NCBI RefSeq assembly: GCF_014646655.1
Contig: NZ_BMNR01000001.1
Span: 252,077-316,076, forward strand
DNA from: Yeosuana aromativorans
Lineage (GTDB): Bacteria; Bacteroidota; Bacteroidia; Flavobacteriales; Flavobacteriaceae
Direction of reading: 5' to 3'
Length of the DNA stretch: 64,000 nucleotides
The translations under genes were made by a program, and so were the position numbers. The notes under the pieces were generated by a model. That model had not been told where the DNA came from, made no database searches, and saw only the letters and a program-made list of their open reading frames with translations. Below, piece by piece: positions 35,684 to 43,744 of the stretch (positions are counted from its first letter, which is position 1; each line of letters opens with the position of its first letter).

Positions 35684-37802
35684 TTAGATTTAATACTGCT
35701 TGGTTTTTAATCCTATTCGATTCGTTTTCTGATTCTCTGTATGTTTTAACTTTCTCTAAAAACAAAACAGCATTATCAATATAACTTGAAGCAAATTCCT
35801 GCGTAGGTGCAAATTCTTTAATTTGGTAAATCAATTCAGAAAACGTAGTCCCTAAATCCAGTTTTCCATTTGAAATAAAGGTTTCATCAAACTGGCTAAT
35901 AATGCCTGCTTGTGTATTGGTACTTATATTTTCTGCCAATAATAAGGCTTTGGCTGAATTTACCATAGAGCTATAGGCATGATAAATAGCACTTGAGTAG
36001 ACCTTATCTTCAAAAGAAGTTTTTGCATTTTCTATTTTCTCTTCACTTTCCAAAAACAAGGTTGAAATTAAATCAATGACCACGCCGGCACATTCACCAA
36101 CACCAATGGCTTTTTTGTATACTTCATCCGTTCCCCAATCAATAAAATCGGCTTGGGTTAAATTGGTTACATCCTGAAGATCATTCAACAAATCATAGAA
36201 ATAGCGTTCCCCTGTAACTTTATAATATTCAACAAAAGTTTTGCCTTGGGCATTGGCTTCAAAATCATTCAATATTCTACGCAATGCTTCTGGGCCTCTT
36301 CTACTAGGAATTTTCACCACTTTATCAGCAAAAAGACCATTACCATCACCTAAATTACCGCCACCTAAAAGGACTTGTAACGCTGGTGCCACCAATTTAT
36401 CTGGTGTACGGACTGACATCCCTTGAAAACCAATATTGGCCATATTGTGTTGTCCGCAGGCATTCATGCACCCGCTTATTTTAATGACCAAATCATTGTT
36501 ATCTAAATATTGTGGGTACTCGGTTTTTATAACACGCTCCAATTCTGCAGCAATACCAGTACTACTAGCAATACCCAAGTTACAAGTATCAGTTCCTGGA
36601 CATGCCGTAATGTCAACCGCCTTATTGTATCCTGCTTCTGCAAACCCAAGCTTATCCAATTCGGTGTAGAAAAATGGTACCAAATCTTCTTTTACAAATG
36701 GAATCAATATATTTTGACGAAGTGTTAAACGGATTTCCCCTGCAGCATATTTTTCAACCAAATTAGCCAATAACCTGGCTTTATCAGTATAAAAATCACC
36801 TAACAACACTTTAATACCAATGGCCACATAACCCTCTTGTTTTTGAGGGATGAGATTTGTTGACTTCCAAGTTTCAAAAGCCTTTTGGTCTTTAATTTCA
36901 GTTTGAGGAACCTCAACATTCACTGGCTTTGATGCCACATAAGATTCATGGTCAATTGGCACCGATTTGAATTCAATAGCATTTTGTTCGGCATCAACCA
37001 GTTCCTTAAAAGCGTCTAGCCCAATATCCTTGATTAAGAATTTCATTCGTGCTTTGGCTCTGCTTCTGCGTTCGCCATAGCGATCAAAAACCCTAAGCAC
37101 ACCTTCCATAACGGGTATAATTTTATCAGAAGGCAAAAAGCTGTACAACTCATCCGCATGACGTGGTTGCGAACCCAATCCGCCACCAAGCATCACTTTA
37201 AAACCTCGAACACCATCTTTAATTTTTGCAATAAATCCTAAATCGTGCATGTAAGCAAGTCCGGTATCTTCATCAGATGATGAAAACGACACCTTGAACT
37301 TTCGTCCCATTTCTTGACAAATAGGATTTCTTAAAAAGAATTTAAAAACCGCATCGGCATAAGGTGATACATCAAATGGTTCATTAACGTCAATCCCAGC
37401 CGTTTCAGAAGCTGTTACGTTTCTTACCGTATTACCACAGGCTTCGCGTAGGGTCACATCATCTTTTTCCAAATCGGCCCATAATTCTGGCGTTCTGTTT
37501 AGATCAACATGATGAATTTGAATATCCTGACGGGTTGTGATGTGCAACCGTCCACGTGAATATTCATCCGACACATCGGCAATTCTTAATAGTTGATTGC
37601 TCAATACTTTTCCAAAAGGTAATTTGATTCGAATCATTTGCACACCTTCCTGACGCTGACCGTAAACACCACGTGCCAACCGAAGACTTCTAAATTTTTC
37701 TTCATCAATTTTACCTGTATTGAATAGCTCAATTTTTTTAGCTAATTCAATGATGTCCTTTTCGACAATAGGATTTTCTATTTCCGTTCTAAAACTTTGC
37801 AT
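35661..37802 (-). CDS. Sulfite reductase hemoprotein fused to a C-terminal HEPN domain
   Basis: 713 residues. Residues about 1-540 are a ferredoxin-type nitrite/sulfite reductase with two-fold ferredoxin-like and siroheme domains; Cys401, Cys407 (ACPGTDTCNLG) and Cys445, Cys449 (SGCMNACGQ) bind the 4Fe-4S/siroheme pair. Residues about 580-695 are a helical HEPN-like region (VYSSAIYHAYSSMVNSAKALL). The context (cysDNH, siroheme genes, reductase) fixes the role as assimilatory sulfite reductase. The HEPN extension is not part of classic CysI; its role is unknown and it lacks an obvious RNase RxxxxH motif. Confidence 0.92.
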   Translation of the reverse strand: MQSFRTEIENPIVEKDIIELAKKIELFNTGKIDEEKFRSLRLARGVYGQRQEGVQMIRIKLPFGKVLSNQLLRIADVSDEYSRGRLHITTRQDIQIHHVDLNRTPELWADLEKDDVTLREACGNTVRNVTASETAGIDVNEPFDVSPYADAVFKFFLRNPICQEMGRKFKVSFSSSDEDTGLAYMHDLGFIAKIKDGVRGFKVMLGGGLGSQPRHADELYSFLPSDKIIPVMEGVLRVFDRYGERRSRAKARMKFLIKDIGLDAFKELVDAEQNAIEFKSVPIDHESYVASKPVNVEVPQTEIKDQKAFETWKSTNLIPQKQEGYVAIGIKVLLGDFYTDKARLLANLVEKYAAGEIRLTLRQNILIPFVKEDLVPFFYTELDKLGFAEAGYNKAVDITACPGTDTCNLGIASSTGIAAELERVIKTEYPQYLDNNDLVIKISGCMNACGQHNMANIGFQGMSVRTPDKLVAPALQVLLGGGNLGDGNGLFADKVVKIPSRRGPEALRRILNDFEANAQGKTFVEYYKVTGERYFYDLLNDLQDVTNLTQADFIDWGTDEVYKKAIGVGECAGVVIDLISTLFLESEEKIENAKTSFEDKVYSSAIYHAYSSMVNSAKALLLAENISTNTQAGIISQFDETFISNGKLDLGTTFSELIYQIKEFAPTQEFASSYIDNAVLFLEKVKTYRESENESNRIKNQAVLNLIVHGTKP

Positions 37803-37846
37803 CTCGTACCTGACCTTACTTTATAGCAAGAATTTTTTAATTATTT

Positions 37847-39094
37847 TTATTGAATAAATCCTGCTCCAACAGTATTATTCGTTTGTGTGTCTATTAAAAT
37901 AAACGACCCGTTTGTTCTATGGTTTTTAAATTGATCATAAAACACAGGTTTGTTTAATTTGAATGTGACTTGTGCAATATCATTGACTTTTAATCCTGTA
38001 ACATCTGTTTCAATACCAGAATAATCGGGATGGATTTTATGATGGATTTTATCAACCTTAGCCAATACTTTGTTCACACCATGCTGAACAACATATTTTG
38101 CCCCTGGTGTTAATTGTGTGGAATCCATCCAACAAATATTAGCTGTAAATTGCTTATCTATTGTTGGCAAATCCCCTTCCTTAACAATCATATCGCCTCG
38201 GCTTACATTGATGTCATCTTCCAAAGTAATGGTGACCGATGAGCGTCTTGAAGCTGTTTGATATTTTTCATTATAGAAATAAATATCCTTTATTTTGGAT
38301 TTTGTTTGTGATGGTAACACTACAACATCATCACCAACGCTTAATTCACCGCCATATACTTTTCCGGCATAGCCCCTGAAATCATGGAACTCCTCCGTTT
38401 TTGGACGAATAACATATTGCACAGGAAATCTTGGAGTCCCAACATTAAAAATGTCTTTTTTATCCAATGCTTCTAAATGCTCCAATAAACTTTGCCCTGT
38501 GTACCAAGACATGTTTTCGGACCTGTTTACCACATTATCACCTTTTAATGCACTCACCGGAATGAAGGTTATTTTTTGATCTTGATAATCTCTTTTGCTC
38601 ATCAACTCAGAAAAATCCGCTTTGATTTTATTGTAAACATCCTCAGAATAATCAACCAAATCCATTTTGTTGATGGCAACCACCACGTCTTTTATGCGCA
38701 ATAAGTTATTGATAAAGAAATGACGATTGGTTTGCTCAATCACTCCTTTTCTGGCATCGATTAAAATAATGGACGCCTGTGAGGTTGAAGCTCCGGTAAC
38801 CATGTTACGTGTATACTCCACATGACCTGGTGTATCGGCTATGATGTAGCTTTTTTTAGCGGTTGAAAAATAAATATGAGCCACATCAATGGTGATGCCT
38901 TGTTCTCTTTCGGCCACTAAACCATCGGTTGCCAAAGAAAAATCCAAGTAATCATATCCTTTTTGCTTACTGGTTTTCTCAATCGCTGCTAATTTATCGG
39001 TGGTCAATGATTTTGTGTCGTAAAGTATTCTACCTATCAGGGTACTTTTTCCGTCATCTACACTTCCTGCTGTTGCAATTTTTAATACTTCCAT
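37847..39094 (-). CDS. cysN: Sulfate adenylyltransferase GTPase subunit
   Basis: 415 residues, an EF-Tu-like GTPase: G1 GSVDDGKST, G3 DTPGH, G4 NKMD. With CysD it activates sulfate to APS. The length corresponds to the GTPase part only; there is no fused APS kinase (CysC) domain as found in some bacteria. It lies 130 nt after cysD, across a palindromic repeat, and 44 nt before the sulfite reductase gene. Confidence 0.96.
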   Translation of the reverse strand: MEVLKIATAGSVDDGKSTLIGRILYDTKSLTTDKLAAIEKTSKQKGYDYLDFSLATDGLVAEREQGITIDVAHIYFSTAKKSYIIADTPGHVEYTRNMVTGASTSQASIILIDARKGVIEQTNRHFFINNLLRIKDVVVAINKMDLVDYSEDVYNKIKADFSELMSKRDYQDQKITFIPVSALKGDNVVNRSENMSWYTGQSLLEHLEALDKKDIFNVGTPRFPVQYVIRPKTEEFHDFRGYAGKVYGGELSVGDDVVVLPSQTKSKIKDIYFYNEKYQTASRRSSVTITLEDDINVSRGDMIVKEGDLPTIDKQFTANICWMDSTQLTPGAKYVVQHGVNKVLAKVDKIHHKIHPDYSGIETDVTGLKVNDIAQVTFKLNKPVFYDQFKNHRTNGSFILIDTQTNNTVGAGFIQ

Positions 39095-39100
39095 CTTTAT

Positions 39101-39203
39101 TGCTGTTGGCCGTAAGCTTTTAGCTGTTAGCTATCCACTTATGACAATTTTATTATTAAATTTTAACTTGCGCTAAAGGCTAAAAGCCAATAGCTAATGG
39201 CGA
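39101..39203. repeat. Imperfect inverted repeat between cysD and cysN
   Basis: Left arm about 39101-39133 (GCTGTTGGCCGTAAGCTTTT then AGCTGTTAGC) and right arm about 39171-39203 are imperfect inverted copies built of short GCTTTTAGC and TTAGC words. It fills the 130-nt gap inside the operon. This resembles dispersed intergenic palindromes seen in Bacteroidetes genomes; copy number needs a genome scan. Confidence 0.65.
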
Positions 39204-39224
39204 AAATTTACTTAAGTAAATTTT

Positions 39225-40127
39225 CTAAAAATATCCTTGTTGTTTACGTTTTTCCATTGCGGCTTCAGAACGTTTATCGTCAATACGCGCGCCACGTTCT
39301 GAAATGGTGGAATCCCTAATTTCCTGAACCACGCTAGCAATATCAGTAGCTTCTGAAAATACGGCCGCTGTACAGCTCATATCACCAACCGTTCTAAACC
39401 TTACCATACGTTCCAAAACTTCCTCATCATCTTCTTGATACACAAATTCTGAATGCGACCAAATCAACCCATCTCGTAAAAACACTTTACGTTTGTGGGC
39501 GAAATATATGGATGGTATTTCAATATTCTCTTTTTCTATATAAGACCAAACATCTAATTCTGTCCAGTTTGAAATAGGAAAAACACGTACATTTTGGCCA
39601 TGGTCAATTTGACCGTTTAGCATATCGAACAATTCTGGGCGTTGGTTTTTTTCATCCCATTGGCCAAAATCATCACGAACTGAAAAAATACGTTCTTTGG
39701 CTCTTGCTTTTTCTTCGTCACGTCTGGCACCACCAATACAGGCATCAAACTTAAATTCTTCAATAGCATCCAGTAATGTGGTGGTTTGCAAGGAATTTCT
39801 ACTTGAATATTTACCAGATTCTTCCTTAACTTTTCCTTCATCAATAGAATCCTGTACGTGTCTTACTATCAATTCCAATCCAAGTTCTTTAACCAGCTTA
39901 TCCCTAAACTCAATGGTTTCAGGAAAATTATGACCGGTATCTATATGCATTAAGGGAAATGGTATTTTAGCTGGATAGAATGCCTTAACAGCCAATCTAA
40001 CCAAGGTTATTGAATCCTTTCCGCCAGAAAACAACAACACAGGTTTTTCAAATTGTGCCGCTACTTCCCTCATAATATAAATGGCCTCGTTTTCAAGCGA
40101 ATTTATATGTGATGTGTCTTTTTTCAT
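39225..40127 (-). CDS. cysD: Sulfate adenylyltransferase small subunit
   Basis: About 300 residues from the Met at 40127. An upstream Met at 40166 would add 13 residues and overlap cysH; MKKDTSHINSLENEAIYIM is the typical start. The PP-loop SGGKDSITL binds ATP; the C-terminus EAAMEKRKQQGYF is a family signature. It catalyses the adenylylation of sulfate, driven by CysN. Segments ARRDEEKARAKERIFS and SIYFAHKRKVFLRDG also match. Confidence 0.96.
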   Translation of the reverse strand: MKKDTSHINSLENEAIYIMREVAAQFEKPVLLFSGGKDSITLVRLAVKAFYPAKIPFPLMHIDTGHNFPETIEFRDKLVKELGLELIVRHVQDSIDEGKVKEESGKYSSRNSLQTTTLLDAIEEFKFDACIGGARRDEEKARAKERIFSVRDDFGQWDEKNQRPELFDMLNGQIDHGQNVRVFPISNWTELDVWSYIEKENIEIPSIYFAHKRKVFLRDGLIWSHSEFVYQEDDEEVLERMVRFRTVGDMSCTAAVFSEATDIASVVQEIRDSTISERGARIDDKRSEAAMEKRKQQGYF

Positions 40128-40149
40128 TATTGTCATGTTATCAATTATC

Positions 40150-40770
40150 CTAAGCGTGCAAACCACACTCTCTGTTTTCTAATGCTTTTGTTGGATCAAA
40201 ATATTTAAATTCATTTGGCAATTTATGTTCTTCTAAATACACATCCAAATCTGTGTCTGACCAATGGTAAAACGGACTTACTTTTAAAACCCCATCTTTA
40301 CTAACACTAAAAATATCAATACTGTCCCTAAATGCTGTTTGTCCTTTGCGCAGGTTGGTAAACCAAACTTTTGGTTGGTGCTCTTCCATGGCGCGTCTAA
40401 ATGGCTCTAGCTTAACCTGCTCAGTAAACAAGGCATGTTTAGGATCATCAATACTAGGAATTCCCATCACAACATCTCTATGGGCTGCCGTTTGTTTAGG
40501 AACGTACAAAAACACGTTTAAGTTTAAATCTTTAATTACGGTTTCTGCATGTCGGTACGTTTGTGGCGTATTATATCCCGTATCACACCAAACCACAGGA
40601 ATATTGGGTTGAACCGAATTAACAGCGTGTAAAATAGCTGCTTCGTAAGGCCTGAAGTTTGTTGTTACCACCGCTTTTTGACTAAGTTCAAAAGCTTTTT
40701 GAATAATCTCAGCTGGTTTTGCACTTTCAAAACGTGCATTTAATTCTTTTATTTGATCTTGTGCTATCAT
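40150..40770 (-). CDS. cysH: Phosphoadenylyl/adenylyl-sulfate reductase
   Basis: 206 residues with an adenine nucleotide alpha-hydrolase-like fold. WCDTGYNTPQTYRHAE, WFTNLRKGQTAFRDS, and the C-terminal ECGLHA with the catalytic Cys (Cys203) are typical. The paired cysteines (CC and CxxC) that bind a 4Fe-4S cluster in bacterial APS reductases are absent, so it is of the PAPS-reductase type. No APS kinase gene is present in this block, so either PAPS is made elsewhere or this enzyme accepts APS. It precedes cysD and follows the DUF2061 gene by 4 nt. Confidence 0.93.
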   Translation of the reverse strand: MIAQDQIKELNARFESAKPAEIIQKAFELSQKAVVTTNFRPYEAAILHAVNSVQPNIPVVWCDTGYNTPQTYRHAETVIKDLNLNVFLYVPKQTAAHRDVVMGIPSIDDPKHALFTEQVKLEPFRRAMEEHQPKVWFTNLRKGQTAFRDSIDIFSVSKDGVLKVSPFYHWSDTDLDVYLEEHKLPNEFKYFDPTKALENRECGLHA

Positions 40771-40774
40771 ACTA

Positions 40775-41038
40775 TTACCTCCCCCATTTTATTGAATTCC
40801 AAATACGCTCATGGAAAAAATACAACACCATTTTTGTTACTAACTCAATAGAGCCTATTGAAAAGGCCAAATCCAGTTTCCCTGTTATTAACCAAGAAAT
40901 GATTATTGTATCTATGGTTCCTACAATTCTCCAACTAATTGATTTTGCCACACTGCGTAAGGGCTTTTCAGTTGTTATATCTGTTTTGTAGGATGTTTTT
41001 TCTTTTTCTGCTGAATTTGTTAATACTTGTCCAATCAT
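40775..41038 (-). CDS. DUF2061 small membrane protein
   Basis: 87 residues. A charged N-terminus is followed by KSISWRIVGTIDTIIISWLI and TGKLDLAFSIGSIELVTKMV, the two hydrophobic segments of DUF2061, and the C-terminal FFHERIWNSIKWG. It is the first gene of the sulfate-assimilation operon, 4 nt before cysH, and so probably inner-membrane and co-expressed. The function is unknown; the window has no recognisable sulfate transporter, which makes a link to uptake an attractive but unsupported idea. Confidence 0.88.
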   Translation of the reverse strand: MIGQVLTNSAEKEKTSYKTDITTEKPLRSVAKSISWRIVGTIDTIIISWLITGKLDLAFSIGSIELVTKMVLYFFHERIWNSIKWGR

Positions 41039-41058
41039 TTTAAATTGTATTATATTAA

Positions 41059-41089
41059 TCCTATCGATTTAATAGGAATTACAAAAATA
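41059..41089 (-). promoter_or_regulatory. Sulfate operon promoter with an overlapping palindromic operator
   Basis: On the minus strand a TATTTTTG -7 element at 41089-41082 is followed by the inverted repeat TCCTAT-N7-ATAGGA (41077 to 41059), which would cover the transcription start. A palindrome of this kind resembles Rrf2/CymR-type sites (CC..N..GG with flanking A/T). The four-cysteine Rrf2 gene lies about 115 nt away on the same strand. No good -33 TTG is seen. The regulator assignment is inference. Confidence 0.5.
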
Positions 41090-41203
41090 AAACTTTTTGT
41101 TAGATAAAAAAGAATATTACAAAGTTTTTATAAAATTGAGTTTAATAGGGACAAAACCAAAGAATAAAAACAAAAAGAGCGGTTTATTTTAAGAAATTGA
41201 CAA

Positions 41204-41620
41204 TTATGATTTAGCTGATAAATCTTCTAAAGTGGTATTTCTAAGAACTTTAAGGGTACTATCCCGCACCTGAATCATCAATTTATTGACAGTGCATTGG
41301 TCTTCATTTGGACAATCTTCGCACTTCTCATAAAAATTCAAGCTGACACATGGAACCATGGCAATGGGACCTTCAAGGATACGCATCACATCGGCCATAA
41401 TAATTTCAGACGGTTGCTTTCTTAAATAATATCCGCCATGTTTGCCTTTTTTGGAACCTAAAAAACCGGCTTTTCTCAAAGTGAGTAATATGCTCTCCAA
41501 AAATTTTTGGGGAATTTGTTCGCTTTTGGCAATTTCACCAACCTGAACGGGCATGTCATCTTCAGACCTAGCAATATAGGTGAGTGCCTTTAAACCGTAT
41601 TTTGTTTTTTTGGATAGCAT
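41204..41620 (-). CDS. Rrf2-family transcriptional regulator with four C-terminal cysteines
   Basis: 138 residues. Winged helix-turn-helix about 1-65 (MLSKKTKYGLKALTYIAR, IPQKFLESILLTLRKAGFL, GKHGGYYL). Cysteines at 91, 100, 103 and 109 (pattern C-x8-C-x2-C-x5-C) lie in the loop where IscR and NsrR bind Fe-S clusters, but the spacing differs from both. Neighbouring cysteine and methionine genes suggest a sulfur or Fe-S sensing regulator, as CymR in Firmicutes. It follows the PhzF gene by 32 nt and precedes the cys operon by 165 nt. Confidence 0.9.
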   Translation of the reverse strand: MLSKKTKYGLKALTYIARSEDDMPVQVGEIAKSEQIPQKFLESILLTLRKAGFLGSKKGKHGGYYLRKQPSEIIMADVMRILEGPIAMVPCVSLNFYEKCEDCPNEDQCTVNKLMIQVRDSTLKVLRNTTLEDLSAKS

Positions 41621-41652
41621 GCTGCTAATATAGATAATTTAAGGCTATTATC

Positions 41653-42444
41653 TCAATCCCACTCAATCAAAAGCTCACTCATAATCACGCAATCCCCTCT
41701 TAAGAGGACCCTCTCATTACCAATAACCTCACAGGCAATTAACCCGCCTCGCTTAGAGGCTTGATAACCAACCAAGTTATTTTTTGATAGTTTTTCACTC
41801 CAATAATGTGCCAAATAACAATGTGCAGAACCCGTAACAGGATCTTCATTGATACCAAAATCAGGCACAAATACCCTTGACATAAAATCGAAGGCCTTGT
41901 CAGAAGACTTTGCTGTTACAATAAACTTCTTTTTTCTATGTTCCAACAATAAATTGAAATTGGGAATTAAATCCCTGACAGAATCACTCGATTCAATTTC
42001 AATGAGGCACCAATCACCACTGGTATGCACAGCAATAGGCTTTTCGTTTAGGAATTCCTCCAATAGCTTATCATGTTGATTATCAGCAACGGTCCTGCCC
42101 AATGGAAAATTCATCTCCAAAAGATTCCATGCCCTTTTTACCTTTAAAATACCACTTCTGGTATTGAATTCAAGAACATCATTGGTTACATTAAACTTTT
42201 CAAAAAGAATTTTAGCCGTGGCCAATGTAGCATGCCCACATAAATCAATTTCACTCGTTGGGGTAAACCATCGAAGTTGGTATATTCCATCATCTTTGTA
42301 AACAAAAGCCGTCTCCGAAAGGTTCATCTCTTGGGCAATATCTTTATATTCTTCTTCTGAAAGGGGGTGATCCAGCACACAAACTGCCGCAGGATTTCCC
42401 TTAAAAGGTACACTTGTAAACGAATCAACAGTAAATAGTCTCAT
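41653..42444 (-). CDS. PhzF-family isomerase/epimerase-like protein
   Basis: 263 residues. PhzF fold: FTVDSFTSVPFKGNPAAVC at the N-terminus, catalytic-region Glu44 in NLSETAFV, EIDLCGHATLA and NEDPVTGSAHCYLAHYW. Enzymes of this family isomerise small metabolites (PhzF in phenazine synthesis), but most members, including this one, have no known substrate; no phenazine genes are present. It lies 2 nt after a trans-sulfuration enzyme, so it is in the methionine transcript. Confidence 0.9.
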   Translation of the reverse strand: MRLFTVDSFTSVPFKGNPAAVCVLDHPLSEEEYKDIAQEMNLSETAFVYKDDGIYQLRWFTPTSEIDLCGHATLATAKILFEKFNVTNDVLEFNTRSGILKVKRAWNLLEMNFPLGRTVADNQHDKLLEEFLNEKPIAVHTSGDWCLIEIESSDSVRDLIPNFNLLLEHRKKKFIVTAKSSDKAFDFMSRVFVPDFGINEDPVTGSAHCYLAHYWSEKLSKNNLVGYQASKRGGLIACEVIGNERVLLRGDCVIMSELLIEWD

Positions 42445-42446
42445 GG

Positions 42447-43622
42447 TTATTGTTCTAAGGCTTGCTTTAAATCTTGAATAATATCGTCAACATGTTCCAA
42501 TCCAACCGAAATTCTAACCAAACCATCTGTAATGCTTACTTCCAATCTATCCGCTTCAGTCAATTTACTGTGCGTTGTAGAAGCTGGGTGGGTTACAATG
42601 CTTCTCGTATCACCTAAATTTGCTGACAGTGAACAAAGTTTGATTGCATTTAAAAATTTTCGGCCAGCTTCAATACCACCCTTGACTTCAAATGCCACAA
42701 TATTGCCGCCCAATTTCATTTGCTTTTTTGCTACTTGGTACTGTGGATGTGATTTTAAAAACGGATATTTCACCCAATTCACGTTAGGATGTCCTTCTAA
42801 AAATTCGGCTACTTTTAATGCATTTTCACAATGCTTATCAACCCTCACCGCTAAGGTCTCCAAACTCTTGGATAATACCCAAGCATTAAACGGCGATAAC
42901 GCTGGCCCAGTATTTCTGGAGAACAAGTAGATTTCCCTTAACAAATCGGCTTGACCAACCGTAACGCCTCCCAATACACGTCCTTGACCATCAATAAGCT
43001 TCGTAGCAGAATGTATGACCAAATGCGCTCCAAACTTAATGGGTTGCTGCAAATATGGTGTAGCAAAACAATTATCAATGATTAGAATTAAATTATGCTT
43101 CTTGGCTATATTACCCAGCAATTCCAAATCCAGAACATCCACCGCCGGATTGGTTGGCGATTCTGCATATAAAATTTTTGTTTTAGGTGTTATTAAGCTT
43201 TCAATACGATCAACCTCTTCCACTTTAAAGTAACTCGTTGTGATATTCCACTTAGGCAAATATTTAGTGAACAAGGTGTGTGTGGAGCCGAACACAGAAC
43301 GCGAGGATACAATATGGTCACCGCTGTCCAACAACGCAGCAAAAGTTGAGAACACAGCAGCCATTCCCGTAGCAAATGCATACCCTGCTTCTGCCCCTTC
43401 CATGTTGCAAATTTTTTCAACAAATTCCGATGTATTTGGATTGGTAAAGCGACTGTAAATATTGCGTTCCTTTTCTTCGGAAAATGATGCACGCATATCT
43501 TCGGCATCTTCAAATACAAAACTGGATGTTAAGTACAGTGGAGTGGAATGTTCTAAAAAATCGCTACGCTCCAACTGCGTTCGAATGGCCTCTGTTTCAA
43601 ATTGTTTTCTTTCCTCGCTCAT
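42447..43622 (-). CDS. Cys/Met metabolism PLP enzyme, O-acyl-homoserine sulfhydrylase (MetZ)-like
   Basis: 391 residues. The PLP lysine is in HSATKLIDGQGRVLGG; YSRFTNPNTSEFVEKI and VTHPASTTHSKLTE are family segments. The GQGRVLGG context is typical of MetZ-like sulfhydrylases, which make homocysteine directly from an acyl-homoserine and sulfide; cystathionine gamma-synthase is the alternative. A different member of the same superfamily (47163-48437) is encoded upstream on the same strand. Separated from the fusion gene by 122 nt of repeat-like sequence. Confidence 0.9.
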   Translation of the reverse strand: MSEERKQFETEAIRTQLERSDFLEHSTPLYLTSSFVFEDAEDMRASFSEEKERNIYSRFTNPNTSEFVEKICNMEGAEAGYAFATGMAAVFSTFAALLDSGDHIVSSRSVFGSTHTLFTKYLPKWNITTSYFKVEEVDRIESLITPKTKILYAESPTNPAVDVLDLELLGNIAKKHNLILIIDNCFATPYLQQPIKFGAHLVIHSATKLIDGQGRVLGGVTVGQADLLREIYLFSRNTGPALSPFNAWVLSKSLETLAVRVDKHCENALKVAEFLEGHPNVNWVKYPFLKSHPQYQVAKKQMKLGGNIVAFEVKGGIEAGRKFLNAIKLCSLSANLGDTRSIVTHPASTTHSKLTEADRLEVSITDGLVRISVGLEHVDDIIQDLKQALEQ

Positions 43623-43642
43623 TGTTTATTATTTTTCTAAGC

Positions 43643-43739
43643 CACGAATTCACTAATTATTTATAACTAATACAATTCGTGTATTTGTGACTGAATTTAT
43701 TTTGTTTCAAACTGAAAAGGTCTTGACTGCGCTAGACCT
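43643..43739. repeat. Two palindromic elements between the metX fusion and the MetZ-like gene
   Basis: First: CACGAATT (43643-43650) and AATTCGTG (43674-43681), 23-nt spacing, with further TTAGT/ACTAA pairing inside. Second: AGGTCT (43718-43723) and AGACCT (43734-43739) around TGACTGCGCT. Both resemble dispersed intergenic palindromes of flavobacterial genomes. No gene is seen in this gap. Confidence 0.65.
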
Positions 43740-43744
43740 AACAA

